A stretch of DNA of 44,632 nt from an uncultured Alphaproteobacteria bacterium (GCA_934271465.1 CAKQRQ010000012.1:1-44632); one strand, 5' to 3'. Shown: positions 1 through 8,759, counted from the first letter of the stretch. Notes: generated by a model from the letters alone, not told the origin. Numbers and translations are program-made.

Positions 1-77
1 GTAGTGAACGTAGCGCAGCGAAGTAGGCTCTGCCTCTCCGCCAATTAGAGAAAAACGCCCTTTAGGGGCGTTTTTTT
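1..77. repeat. 77-bp direct repeat, copy 1 (cut by window edge)
   Basis: The 77 bases here recur exactly at 176-252, giving a 175-bp period. Each copy carries part of a serine-tRNA-like 5' end (minus strand) and a GC-rich intrinsic terminator. Because the window begins inside the unit, the array may extend to the left. The identity is seen directly; the tandem array is inferred. Confidence 0.9.
51..77 (-). terminator. Intrinsic terminator in repeat copy 1
   Basis: A stem aaaaacgccc / ggggcgttttt with a four-base loop and homopolymer tails on both sides. It can act in both directions. On the minus strand it follows the tRNA-like element at 85-214. Confidence 0.7.
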
Positions 78-84
78 GTAAGTG

Positions 85-214
85 TTGCGGAGAGCTGAGA
101 TTTGAACTCTGGGGAAAGAGTTCGACTACAAGCGAAAGGCACACGGGTGTGTGCCGGTGAGCGAAGCGAATGAGCGTAGTGAACGTAGCGCAGCGAAGTA
201 GGCTCTGCCTCTCC
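85..214 (-). other. Serine-tRNA-like element, probably degenerate
   Basis: Read on the minus strand, the element starts GGAGAG, continues GGCAGAG as in the real tRNA-Ser at 11163-11250, and ends with a TTCAAAT loop in a mostly paired T-stem, followed by CTCTCCG. Six of seven acceptor pairs form. It is about 130 nt, too long for tRNA-Ser, I cannot find a proper anticodon arm, and the 3' end reads CAA instead of CCA. The middle is filled with short CGCT/CGAAG-rich repeats and a GGCACAC hairpin. The likely interpretation is a tRNA-Ser remnant or tRNA-derived repeat. A structured non-coding RNA ending in a terminator is the alternative. Confidence 0.3.
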
Positions 215-252
215 GCCAATTAGAGAAAAACGCCCTTTAGGGGCGTTTTTTT
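176..252. repeat. 77-bp direct repeat, copy 2
   Basis: Exact second copy of bases 1-77. It ends in the same terminator and abuts the 3' end of the ART-like gene at 276. Confidence 0.9.
226..252 (-). terminator. Intrinsic terminator downstream of the ART-like gene
   Basis: Same hairpin as at 51-77, 24 bases past the stop codon at 276. It probably ends the minus-strand transcript of that gene and isolates it from the tRNA-like element. Confidence 0.7.
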
Positions 253-275
253 AACACACAAACCTTAATTTCACA

Positions 276-1193
276 TTACCTGCTCTTTGCAACTTGAGAA
301 AATCGGATAGGAGAAGTCTTAGCTGTCTCTTTTTGTATGTCAGCAACTCTTTTGTGTTTTTCGGACACCCCGCCTGTGCGGCTGTCTCCTGTCTTACCCA
401 TATCTTCATCTAAGCCCTCATAGCCTAATTTTTTTCTGATACGATCCAGCTTATATTCTAAATAATCCTGGTTCTCCAGTTTGTTCTGATGTCTTGCATC
501 GGCTTTTTGCTGAAATTCCGGATTTGCATAATTAAAGTCACCTGTTTTTTCATTAAAAACAAACTCCGGTTTGACCGTCGATGTTGTTTCATTACCAACA
601 TCAAACCAACTTTCTGAATTTGCCTTATCCTCTCTATCATTGCCTTGTCCCCAAAAGGCATTCCATGCTTTTTCTACATTTTCGCGCCAATTAGGCGTTT
701 CATAATAAGGCGGCAAAGGATTCGACTTTGACATTGCCTTTTTCTCTTCCATTTCCGAAACAGATAATTTTTCACTTGTTATGCCGTCTTTCGTTCCATA
801 ATTCGGGATAATGCCTACCATATATCCTCGGGATATTGTCCCGTTCAGCATAGGCGTCAACGGCTCTTTTTGATGCGCCCCGCACTCTTCCATGGGCATA
901 TCAAAAATAGCTATGGCATCGGCTCCTTTATGCCTGATTTCTTCTTTGGTTAATCTTTGCCAAAACCCGTCTTCATCATAAGCAACAGCCATTGACGTTA
1001 TATCCGTGTAATGAGGAAAGGGTTCTTTGTGAGCAAACTCGCCATTATAAATCAGTCCGTTTTCAACCAACGAATCTGCATGTTCAAAATGCGTTTGATG
1101 GACAAGACGGATATATCCTTCCCTTAGAGGTGGAAGTTTTTCCGGAACAGTAGCTATTTCAAAACCAGTTTCTTTGTTGGTGAGATTAGACAT
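276..1193 (-). CDS. Hypothetical protein with ART-like N-terminal domain
   Basis: A 305-residue protein with no signal peptide or membrane segment. Residues about 25-50 read RLVHQT...ADSLVENGL, the spacing of the H-x-T strand and following helix seen in ADP-ribosyltransferase and KptA-like folds. About residue 120, the stretch TISRGYMVGIIP resembles the strand that closes many bacterial ART-like domains. From about residue 150 onward the sequence is polar and low in hydrophobics, and the tail (TGDSRTGG to the end) looks disordered. A catalytic glutamate cannot be assigned by eye, so enzymatic activity is unproven. The gene stands alone between two similar terminators, next to a tRNA-like repeat, which suggests acquired DNA. 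A toxin, effector or RNA 2'-phosphotransferase-like enzyme are all possible. The family call is inference from a short motif. Confidence 0.6.
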   Translation of the reverse strand: MSNLTNKETGFEIATVPEKLPPLREGYIRLVHQTHFEHADSLVENGLIYNGEFAHKEPFPHYTDITSMAVAYDEDGFWQRLTKEEIRHKGADAIAIFDMPMEECGAHQKEPLTPMLNGTISRGYMVGIIPNYGTKDGITSEKLSVSEMEEKKAMSKSNPLPPYYETPNWRENVEKAWNAFWGQGNDREDKANSESWFDVGNETTSTVKPEFVFNEKTGDFNYANPEFQQKADARHQNKLENQDYLEYKLDRIRKKLGYEGLDEDMGKTGDSRTGGVSEKHKRVADIQKETAKTSPIRFSQVAKSR

Positions 1194-1258
1194 CGGCGCC
1201 CCGCTACAATAAATTAATTATATGAAGATTATATCATTGTTTTTATAAAATTGAAATC

Positions 1259-1289
1259 AAAAAAACGCCCCCCTTTTGAGGGCGTTTTT
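1259..1289. terminator. Bidirectional intrinsic terminator
   Basis: AAAAACGCCC pairs with GGGCGTTTTT around a short loop, with A and T runs outside. It lies between the lipoprotein gene stop (1359) and the ART-like gene start (1193), so on the minus strand it ends the lipoprotein transcript. Confidence 0.75.
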
Positions 1290-1358
1290 CTCTAATCATT
1301 AACAACAAAAAAAGCACACTGGACGAATCATCAAAATCTGAAAAGTTGAATTTGCCGC

Positions 1359-1751
1359 TCAATTATCATACACGCAGTTATCGCCGTTGAAATTAAAATT
1401 AACAACTATGCCCTCTTTAATCACAAAAGAAGTTTTGCAATAATAAATCTGTGGCTGATTAAACACCGACGGCCCGTAAAGATCATTCCACCAGTCATCA
1501 TCGCCCATTCCCTGATAATAGAGCTGTTCGCTGTAAGGATTCTCCACACCTTGACTTGTCGTCGTGACATAAACCACAAGCTTTTCCGCCGATGTAACAG
1601 GAACAATCTTATCAGGCAGCCCCCAGGATTGATAAAGAGCATTTTCAGGCTGGCCAACCCATTTTTGAAGTTGCGCCGAATAATTATTCTCCGCGCCGTA
1701 AAGCTGACACCCCGTCATCATCAAAACAATCCCCCATATCGCATATTTCAT
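1359..1751 (-). CDS. Small secreted lipoprotein, unknown function
   Basis: 130 residues when started at the ATG at 1751, chosen because AGGAGAAAAGGA lies just upstream and because the product then begins with a clean lipoprotein signal: MKYAIWG, a hydrophobic stretch, then the lipobox MTGC at residues 13-16. A longer frame to 1835 exists but lacks a ribosome site. The mature part is acidic and aromatic (GDDDWWND, QLYYQG) and has two cysteines near the C-terminus, which could form a disulfide in the periplasm. It probably sits as a lipid-anchored protein in the envelope. I recognise no family. It has its own terminator downstream (1259-1289) and follows the AsmA-like gene. Confidence 0.75.
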   Translation of the reverse strand: MKYAIWGIVLMMTGCQLYGAENNYSAQLQKWVGQPENALYQSWGLPDKIVPVTSAEKLVVYVTTTSQGVENPYSEQLYYQGMGDDDWWNDLYGPSVFNQPQIYYCKTSFVIKEGIVVNFNFNGDNCVYDN

Positions 1752-1805
1752 TCCTTTTCTCCTTTTGCATTGGGATATAATTCTGATTCGACAAATGACA
1801 AGACA

Positions 1806-1850
1806 CAAAAAAGCCCGAATGAGCAATAAACTCAAACGGGCTTAATTTTT
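1806..1850 (-). terminator. Intrinsic terminator of the AsmA-like gene
   Basis: AAGCCCG pairs with CGGGCTT, extended by a weaker inner TTGAG pairing, followed on the minus strand by a T run. It starts 16 bases past the stop at 1866 and overlaps the upstream region of the lipoprotein gene. Confidence 0.8.
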
Positions 1851-1865
1851 TCCCAAAAGGACTGA

Positions 1866-2672
1866 TTACCAGAATTTAACGCTGTCAAGCAATCCTTTGG
1901 CCTCGCCTTTGGCGTCGTCAGCAGCGTTTTTGGCATTATCCAAAGCCGATGAAGCGGCTTTTTTAGCCATATCTGTCGCGCTGCCCAAAGCCTTTGTGAC
2001 AACGGAAGTCGCATTGAACAAAATCTTGTTAAAGATTTCCGTAATCGATTCGCTGATTGTCATTTTGGCTTTGCCTTCGCCGATTCCCGTCAATTCAATC
2101 GCGGGCATTTCCAACATCAAGGCCGTGTTGTTGTTCTGCAGCGGGGTAATAGCGCTCAAAGCACCACCCTCAACCAGAACTTTTTTGATAATGACGTTTT
2201 TGGAAGGTTTGGATTCAGCCGCAGGCTGAGCAGCCGCTTCTTCCTGAGCAGGCTCAGCTTTGGCTGTTGAGGCCGTGTTTTTGGCAACATTTTGCTGAAT
2301 CTGCATAACGTTGCTGGTTGTAAAGTCGGGCATTTCATAAGTAATTTCAGGCTTGGTTACCGTAACATCTTCAACAACAATTGTATCAGACAACAGGCTC
2401 TTCGGATTAACCTTAACCCGAATACCGCCCAAGCTCAACAAATTCTCGGCTGTATAACCCTTAGGATTAGCCACGGTCAAGCCTTTGACCTCGACCGAAC
2501 CGGCCAGCGGATTGAACGAAAAACCGCTCAAGTTAACCTCTGTCCCGACAATCTGTGTGCCGAATTTGTGAACAACGCCCTTAACCAAAGGCTCCAAATA
2601 CAAAAAGCCCGCAACCAGCGCGATAACAATCAGCGCCAACAAAGCAAGCAGTGTATATTTAACAAATTTCAT
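1866..2672 (-). CDS. AsmA-like membrane-anchored envelope protein
   Basis: 268 residues. The N-terminus has a single hydrophobic anchor (about residues 5-27), after which a periplasmic beta-rich segment contains the typical AsmA/DUF748 succession: VNLSGFSF, SVEVKGLTVANPKGY, LLSLGGIRVKVNPKSLL, IVVEDVTVTKPEITYE. A Pro/Ala/Glu-rich linker (about 130-155) and an amphipathic Ala/Lys/Asp helix at the C-terminus follow. AsmA-family proteins are inner-membrane anchored and have been linked to outer-membrane assembly or lipid transport. This one is much shorter than the large members, so a bridge-like function is not certain. The start has a ribosome site (GAGGAGA) 6-9 bases upstream. Confidence 0.75.
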   Translation of the reverse strand: MKFVKYTLLALLALIVIALVAGFLYLEPLVKGVVHKFGTQIVGTEVNLSGFSFNPLAGSVEVKGLTVANPKGYTAENLLSLGGIRVKVNPKSLLSDTIVVEDVTVTKPEITYEMPDFTTSNVMQIQQNVAKNTASTAKAEPAQEEAAAQPAAESKPSKNVIIKKVLVEGGALSAITPLQNNNTALMLEMPAIELTGIGEGKAKMTISESITEIFNKILFNATSVVTKALGSATDMAKKAASSALDNAKNAADDAKGEAKGLLDSVKFW

Positions 2673-2754
2673 AACAAAATTCTCCTCAAAAATAATGTTT
2701 GTCTTTTTCTTTATAGCCGAAATTTTAAGGAAAGCAAGATTTTATTCTCACTTC

Positions 2755-4428
2755 TCAAAACAATCCCGAAATAACGCCGTTTTCATCTACATCAATCGCC
2801 TCCGCCGCCGGCATTTGAGGCAGCCCCGGCATCGTCAAAATATCTCCGGCATAGGCCACGACAAACCCCGCCCCCGCTGACAGCGACACATCACGTATCG
2901 GCAAGACATAGTCCTTTGGCGCGCCAAGCAAATTTTTATCGTGCGAGAGCGAATTTTGCGTTTTGGCAATACAAACCGGCAAACGGCCATATCCCTGCGC
3001 GGCATATTCTTTCAATTTTTGAAGCACTTCCGGCACAAACGACACCTCTTTCGCTCGATAAATCCGCGCGGCCACACAGCGAATTTTATCTTCCAGCGAA
3101 AGCTCATCGGGATACAAAAGTTCAAAATGCGACGGCTCCTGCGCCGCCTCAACCACAAGCTCGGCCAAATTTTCGACACCGGCGCCGCCTCTGGCCCAGC
3201 CGTCCGAAACAGCCGCCCTCGCCCCAAGGCCTTTGACAAGCTCAAGCAACTCTGCAGTCTCCGCAGCAGTATCCGTCTTGAATTTATTCACCGCCACAAC
3301 GACCGGAACGCCAAACAGACGCATATTTTCAACATGAACCCGCAGATTTTCAAAACCCGTGCAGAGTGCCTGCAGGTTTTCAGCCGTCAAATCCTTTTTG
3401 GAAACGCCGCCATGCATTTTAAGCGCACGAACAGTCGCCACAACCACAACCGCCGCAGGTTTGAGCCCCGCCAATCGGCACTTGATGTCCAAAAACTTTT
3501 CCGCCCCCAAATCAGAACCGAAACCGGCCTCCGTCACCACATAATCGGCCAGCCCGAGCGCGGTTTTTGTCGCAATAACACTGTTGCACCCGTGCGCAAT
3601 ATTGGCAAACGGCCCGCCATGAACCAAAGCAGGCGTCTTTTCAAGCGTCTGAACCAAATTCGGCTTCAGCGCGTCTTTCAAAAGCGCCGCCATAGCGCCG
3701 TCCGCTTTAAGCTCTCTGGCCGAAACAAAACGCCCATCTATGGTTTGGCCGATAATAATATTGCCCAAGCGTTTTTTCAAATCCGCCAAATTTTCCGCCA
3801 GACAAAAGACCGCCATAACCTCGCTTGCGGCCGTGATGTTAAAATGCTCCCGACGCGGCGCGCGCCCCGAGTGCGGCGTCAAACCAATGTCAATATCCCG
3901 CAATGCGCGGTCATTCACATCTAAACAGCGCCGAAAAGTAATTGTCTCCGGATTGAGACGCAGCGCGTTTCCCTGATACAAATGATTGTCAATCATCGCA
4001 GCTAATAGGTTGTTTGCCGCGGTTATGGCATGCATATCCCCCGTAAAATGCAGGTTAATTTCGTCCATCGGCGTAATCTGCGAATAGCCGCCGCCGGTCG
4101 CCCCGCCTTTGACACCGAAACAAGGCCCCAAAGAAGGCTCCCGCAGAGCCAAAACTGCTTTTTTGCCCAAACGACGCAGCGCATCGGCCAGCCCGATTGA
4201 AACAGTCGACTTGCCCTCACCGGCCGCCGTAGGCGTAATGGCCGTCACCAAAATCATCTTGGCTTTTGAGGCTGGTTTTTGAGCAATTCTGCGCATGGCT
4301 TCAAAAGAAATTTTGGCCTTATACCTGCCGTAAAGCTCCAAATCCTCCGGCGCTATTCCGACAGAAGCGGCAATTTTCTCAATCGGCTCAAGCGGCGTTT
4401 TTTGTGAAATTTCAATATCAGAGAGCAT
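2755..4428 (-). CDS. fhs: Formate--tetrahydrofolate ligase
   Basis: 557 residues, the usual length. The enzyme joins formate to tetrahydrofolate at the cost of ATP to make 10-formyl-THF in cytoplasmic one-carbon metabolism. The P-loop TPTAAGEGKST is at residues 66-75, the family stretch LREPSLGPCFGVKGGA follows at about 95-110, and NLHFTGDMHAI and HGGPFANIAHGCNS are both present. The C-terminus ends in the expected short tail after GDILTMPGLP. It stands alone on the minus strand with no evident operon partner, flanked by the AsmA-like gene and yebC. Confidence 0.97.
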   Translation of the reverse strand: MLSDIEISQKTPLEPIEKIAASVGIAPEDLELYGRYKAKISFEAMRRIAQKPASKAKMILVTAITPTAAGEGKSTVSIGLADALRRLGKKAVLALREPSLGPCFGVKGGATGGGYSQITPMDEINLHFTGDMHAITAANNLLAAMIDNHLYQGNALRLNPETITFRRCLDVNDRALRDIDIGLTPHSGRAPRREHFNITAASEVMAVFCLAENLADLKKRLGNIIIGQTIDGRFVSARELKADGAMAALLKDALKPNLVQTLEKTPALVHGGPFANIAHGCNSVIATKTALGLADYVVTEAGFGSDLGAEKFLDIKCRLAGLKPAAVVVVATVRALKMHGGVSKKDLTAENLQALCTGFENLRVHVENMRLFGVPVVVAVNKFKTDTAAETAELLELVKGLGARAAVSDGWARGGAGVENLAELVVEAAQEPSHFELLYPDELSLEDKIRCVAARIYRAKEVSFVPEVLQKLKEYAAQGYGRLPVCIAKTQNSLSHDKNLLGAPKDYVLPIRDVSLSAGAGFVVAYAGDILTMPGLPQMPAAEAIDVDENGVISGLF

Positions 4429-4516
4429 TAATCCGTTTCCGTTTGTTCAATATTTTATAAAAAAGCAACACTCATCATATCAAAAATTTTCCACTCTTCA
4501 AGAAGAAAACGGATAC

Positions 4517-4552
4517 AAAAAAGAGAGAAAATTAAAAAACTTTCTCTCTTTT
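4517..4552 (-). terminator. Intrinsic terminator of yebC
   Basis: AAAAGAGAGAAA pairs with TTTCTCTCTTTT around a nine-base A/T loop. It lies 34 bases past the yebC stop. Confidence 0.75.
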
Positions 4553-4585
4553 CAAAATCCGCCTCAAGGCAGCATAATAGCAATT

Positions 4586-5332
4586 TTACAGTTGAGACAT
4601 AATCTCGTCCGCAATCTCCGCATTATGATAAACTCTCTGGACATCATCATCGTCTTCCAAAGCCTCGACAAAGTCCAAAAACTTTTGAGCTGTTTCAAGA
4701 TCTGTAATATCAGTCTTGACCATCGGTTTCCAATCCAAACGCGAGGCCGCCGGAGTGCCGTATTTGGCCTCCAAAGCTGCCGTTACCGTATTCAAATCAT
4801 CGGGAAGAGTCTCAATATCGTGATGTTCTTCATCCGTTACAACATCATTAGCACCCGCATCTAAAGCCGCTTCAAACATGGCATCTGCATCAGCTGCGGC
4901 AAGAGGATATTGAATAAAGCCGATTCGCTCAAAATTAAAAGCAACCGATCCGCTCTCGCCCATCACGCCGCCGCGTTTTCCGAAAACGGTTCTGACATTA
5001 CCGGCCGTGCGGTTCTTATTGTCTGTCAAGCATTCAACAATAACCGCAACTTTTCCAGGGCCAAAACCTTCATAACGGGTTGCGACATAATCATCACCGC
5101 CGGCTGTCTGTGTGGCCTTAGCAATAGCACGTTCAATATTGTCTTTGGGCATACTTTCGGCACGAGCCGCCGCAATAGCCAATCTCAACCGAGGATTTTT
5201 ATCGGGCTCAGGCATACCTGACTTAGCCGCAATAGTAATATCTCTGGCCAATTTGGCAAAGACCTTAGCTTTTTTGGCGTCTTGTGCGCCTTTACGATAC
5301 ATAATATTCTTAAACTGGGAGTGTCCTGACAT
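4586..5332 (-). CDS. yebC: YebC/PmpR family protein (TACO1-like)
   Basis: 248 residues from the ATG at 5332, chosen because AAGGAGC lies 10 bases upstream and the product then begins with the family signature MSGHSQFKNIMYRKGAQD. Domain I carries KIFAKL-type basic helices, followed by PRLRLAIAAARAESMPKDNIERAI, YEGFGPGKVAVIVECLTDNKNRT and the acidic C-terminal LEDDDDVQRVYHN. Members act in the cytoplasm as DNA-binding regulators or, as shown for TACO1 and some bacterial homologues, in relieving ribosome stalling on particular motifs. The gene is often near ruvC in proteobacteria; here it is not. Confidence 0.95.
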   Translation of the reverse strand: MSGHSQFKNIMYRKGAQDAKKAKVFAKLARDITIAAKSGMPEPDKNPRLRLAIAAARAESMPKDNIERAIAKATQTAGGDDYVATRYEGFGPGKVAVIVECLTDNKNRTAGNVRTVFGKRGGVMGESGSVAFNFERIGFIQYPLAAADADAMFEAALDAGANDVVTDEEHHDIETLPDDLNTVTAALEAKYGTPAASRLDWKPMVKTDITDLETAQKFLDFVEALEDDDDVQRVYHNAEIADEIMSQL

Positions 5333-5424
5333 AAATTTAAGCTCCTTAAAATAAAATTTCAAAAAATTTTTAAGGATTTATACAACAACACATAACGGAG
5401 TGCAAGATTTTTTTATCAAAAATT

Positions 5425-8094
5425 TTACATTTCCATCAAGCTCTGCACATCGCGGGATTTCGGAAACTCCGGCAAGACAATTCCTTCTGGAAATTTCGGA
5501 GAGAACAGCACATAAAACGGAACACCGTAACGGCCGAATTTTTGCATAAATTCCTGAATTTGAGAATCAAAACGCGTCCAATCCGCTTCCTTAACAAGCA
5601 AATTTCCCCGATTGATGATATCTTTGATTTCTTCCGTATCAAAAACAAGCCAATCGTTGTATTTACAGGCCAAACACCAATCAGCCCCTGCTTTGACCAA
5701 AACTTTTCCGCCGTTTTGAACAACTTTTTGAATTTGCTGAAAATCAATCTGTGTCTGATAATCTTTTGATGCGATTTGTTGATATTCAAGAGCTTTTTCT
5801 CTAATATCGACAAAGCTCCAAACAATCAGCGCTGACAAAACTATACCGAAAATAATATAAAACCGAAGACGTCCAGTCCGGATTAATTGATTGTCATGCA
5901 GTTTATCAATTTCAACAAAGACTGATTTTTTGAAAGCTAAAACAAAAAAGACCGACAAAATATAAACCAGCCAATGCCAAAACTCCACCGAAGAACTTTG
6001 AGCCGCCGCAATAATAATCAGCCGCCCTGCTCCGGCAACAAGCATCACAAAAGCAGCAAATTTCAACAATTTTGCAACATTTTTAACAGAAGAAACATAT
6101 TTTGAAATTTGCGGAATCGCCGCAATCATCAAATACGGAAAAGCCAGCCCGACTCCAATAGCAAGCATCACCTGCCAAATAGCAGACGAACCGCCGGCAA
6201 ACCCTATCTCAAACGGCGCGCCAAGATAAGGCGCTTCACTAGCCGCAGCAAAAACGACCAAAAGAACACCGCTCAAAAATTCACACAGAGAATCTCTTGT
6301 ATCCGAAAGAATTTGAGGCAAGCAGCCCAGCTTCAAAAAATCGGCCGCCAGAAAAACAAGCCCCCAGATAACCGCACAAACAAAATAAATATTTTGAAAC
6401 TGCAATCCCCATCTCAAAACATAACCGGCATTTTTCAAAAGAACCAAGCCGATAGCCGTCAAAAAAACAGTTGTGAAAATTCCCAGCGAGGTATAAAGAA
6501 AACGTTTTCGAATACGTCTGAAATTGGTGCCCCCGAATTTTGTAAAAGCCAAAAGCTTTAAGGCCGAAAGAGGAAAAACACACGGCATCAGATTAAGAAA
6601 AATTCCCCCAAAAAACGCCATAAGCAACACCCCAAAACTCATGCGTCCCGATCCGATATCCGTCAGAGAAACATCTTCAACCCGCAAGGTCGCAAGATAT
6701 TGCCGCGTGCTGTCGGTTGAAACCCAAAATGTCAAATCGTGCCCTATCGGGTCAAATTCTTTATCTTTAAGATCATAGCGAATGACAACTTTGCCATTCA
6801 TAATGCTCAACCGCCCCGGCGCAAATAAATCTGCATTTTCTCCGATAATAAAAGCCTGAAGATGCGCCGCATTATCTGTTTCAATCTCCAGACGCAAAAC
6901 ACCGGCATGCGAACTATCGCCTTTTTCAAACACAGGAGCCGAAAACGAAAAATATTTTTTATTTTCCTCACTCGGAATATTCTGAGAGACGGTTTTGACA
7001 TAACTTGAGTATAAGCTGTCTTTGGATTTCTGATGATACGGAAGTCGAATTGCCGGCTCGACCGAAGATTTGGAACAAGACGCATCTTCACACAAAAAAA
7101 CTTCTGTCTTTGCTTTGAGGACAACGGGCTTTTGCGGTTCTTTAGCCTGTGCCGTAAAATAAACGGGAACCTCGCCAAAATATCCAAGAACTTCCGACCT
7201 GTCTTCTGCCAAAATTTGACGTGGTCTTAAGAAATAAACCTGCGGATTTTCAACATTTTCAGATTCTGAAAAATCGACTTTCAAACCGGCATAATCTTGA
7301 TAAGAATTTAGCAAAACAAAAACTTTATCCGCTGGCTCAATTAACAAAACACCGGCTATTTTCCCCGTCTCATCAACATTTTCAAATTGGGACAAAATAA
7401 CAGCTTTCATCCGATTACCCGAAATTTCTCCGCTGTTTTTCGGAACAGAATAAAGTTTTTCAAGCGAGGCTTTCCAATCAATCCCGAAAAGCGTCTGCCA
7501 ATCACGCTCCAGAAGAGCTTTTTTGTATCTTTTTATTTTGTCCGAAACCAATGGAAGTTTGTGGTCTTTTGCAAATTTTTCATCAGCCGCCAACCGATCT
7601 TTTTTTGAGTGAGAATAAGCGACAACTTTTTTAAAATTTTGAACAATCAACGGTTTATCCGTTTCAATATACGGCTCATCTGCCCCCATTTCATACTGAT
7701 TATCCGGAACGACCAAAGGCATTTCCTGATTCATAATCCACGCTGTAAATTTATTCTTAAGCCGGTTCACAAAACGAACGCCTTTAATGCCTTTTTTTAC
7801 ATACTTTTGCCATTTTTCGATAACCTCATCGCTGTAAGTCGGGTATTTTGACCTCATATCCTCGGTCAAATCTTTATCAATACTTTCCCCCTCAAACCGT
7901 TCATTATATTCTTTAACATCCTGAATATAATCGCTTCCCAACTGAAGCACCTGCTCAAAACCGCTTGGTTCGTTATCTGCCTCTGCTTGTTCCTGAAGGT
8001 CCAAAATAATACGGCCGCCGCCATCTTCCGCCAGCGCAGAAAAACTCAGGCACAGCAAACTTAACACAAAAAAAGATACAGTTTTTTTAAACAT
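5425..8094 (-). CDS. DsbD-like thiol:disulfide interchange protein, extended N-terminus
   Basis: 889 residues from the ATG at 8094, selected because it gives a standard signal peptide (MFKKTVSFFVLSLL...ALA). DsbD-type proteins carry electrons from cytoplasmic thioredoxin across the inner membrane to periplasmic proteins. Residues about 30-300 are an extra periplasmic region I do not recognise. A DsbD/ScsB-like beta domain follows with a Cys pair (CEDASC). The CcdA-like membrane domain begins with LNLMPCVFP, and the C-terminal thioredoxin domain has ADWCLACK. The second membrane cysteine is missing: where DsbD has ATPCTAP-like sequence, this protein reads AAASEAPYLG. The length is well above the roughly 565 residues of E. 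coli DsbD. Electron relay may therefore be altered. Minus strand, upstream of yebC, divergent from yqgE. Confidence 0.85.
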   Translation of the reverse strand: MFKKTVSFFVLSLLCLSFSALAEDGGGRIILDLQEQAEADNEPSGFEQVLQLGSDYIQDVKEYNERFEGESIDKDLTEDMRSKYPTYSDEVIEKWQKYVKKGIKGVRFVNRLKNKFTAWIMNQEMPLVVPDNQYEMGADEPYIETDKPLIVQNFKKVVAYSHSKKDRLAADEKFAKDHKLPLVSDKIKRYKKALLERDWQTLFGIDWKASLEKLYSVPKNSGEISGNRMKAVILSQFENVDETGKIAGVLLIEPADKVFVLLNSYQDYAGLKVDFSESENVENPQVYFLRPRQILAEDRSEVLGYFGEVPVYFTAQAKEPQKPVVLKAKTEVFLCEDASCSKSSVEPAIRLPYHQKSKDSLYSSYVKTVSQNIPSEENKKYFSFSAPVFEKGDSSHAGVLRLEIETDNAAHLQAFIIGENADLFAPGRLSIMNGKVVIRYDLKDKEFDPIGHDLTFWVSTDSTRQYLATLRVEDVSLTDIGSGRMSFGVLLMAFFGGIFLNLMPCVFPLSALKLLAFTKFGGTNFRRIRKRFLYTSLGIFTTVFLTAIGLVLLKNAGYVLRWGLQFQNIYFVCAVIWGLVFLAADFLKLGCLPQILSDTRDSLCEFLSGVLLVVFAAASEAPYLGAPFEIGFAGGSSAIWQVMLAIGVGLAFPYLMIAAIPQISKYVSSVKNVAKLLKFAAFVMLVAGAGRLIIIAAAQSSSVEFWHWLVYILSVFFVLAFKKSVFVEIDKLHDNQLIRTGRLRFYIIFGIVLSALIVWSFVDIREKALEYQQIASKDYQTQIDFQQIQKVVQNGGKVLVKAGADWCLACKYNDWLVFDTEEIKDIINRGNLLVKEADWTRFDSQIQEFMQKFGRYGVPFYVLFSPKFPEGIVLPEFPKSRDVQSLMEM

Positions 8095-8189
8095 TTTTTC
8101 CAAACCAAATTGATTTTCATACAAGCATATCTTATATTATAAAACAAAGAATGTATATATATAGTTAAAAGCGGAACTAAAACAAACTG

Positions 8190-8759
8190 ATGGATAAAAT
8201 TGATATCACGAATCTGACCGGAAAGTGTCTGGTTGCCATGCCCTCTGCCGAAGAAAACAGTTTTTCGGGAAGTGTTGTTTACATCTGTTCGCACAGTGCG
8301 GATGGTGCAATGGGATTTATTGTCAACAAGCGCATCAAAGAATTTTCATTTTCTGATTTGGCAACCCAACTTCCTTTTGAATTTAAAGTCCCTTTCGACC
8401 CCATAACACTCTACAACGGCGGTCCCCTTGAACGCGCCAAAGGCTTCATCATTCATTCTGACGAATACCGTCTTTCCGAAAGCCTGAGCCCAAGCAAAGG
8501 AATTATGGTCTCATCATCACTGGAAGTTCTGCAAGATATCGCCGCCGGCCTCGGCCCAAAACAAAAACTTATAGCTTTGGGATATGCAGGCTGGGCGCCG
8601 CACCAATTGGAGACTGAAATAGAAAACAATATGTGGCTTGTCGCACCGGCCACACCGGAGCTTGTCTTTGGCAAAGACGATGATGCAAAATGGTTCAAGG
8701 CGGCCTCATCTTTGGGTATTGCCGCATGTAATCTGGCGCCGTCTTATGGTCATTCTTAA
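8190..8759 (+). CDS. yqgE: YqgE/AlgH family protein (DUF179)
   Basis: 189 residues. The family signature is clear: LTGKCLVAMP at the N-terminus, ICSHSADGAMGFIVNK about residues 31-46, YNGGPLERAKGFIIHS about 75-90, and GYAGWAPHQLETEI about 130-143, ending before the C-terminal glycine-poor tail. The function of the family is not settled; the AlgH name comes from a regulatory phenotype in Pseudomonas. The protein is cytoplasmic with no membrane segment. It is transcribed divergently from the DsbD-like gene across a 95-base A/T-rich gap. No strong Shine-Dalgarno is seen. Confidence 0.93.
   Translation: MDKIDITNLTGKCLVAMPSAEENSFSGSVVYICSHSADGAMGFIVNKRIKEFSFSDLATQLPFEFKVPFDPITLYNGGPLERAKGFIIHSDEYRLSESLSPSKGIMVSSSLEVLQDIAAGLGPKQKLIALGYAGWAPHQLETEIENNMWLVAPATPELVFGKDDDAKWFKAASSLGIAACNLAPSYGHS

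Noticed and set aside
2941..3924. Long plus-strand open frame (327 codons) opposite fhs
   Set aside because: It lies entirely antisense to the well-conserved fhs gene, has Arg/His-rich composition typical of a shadow frame, and has no ribosome site.
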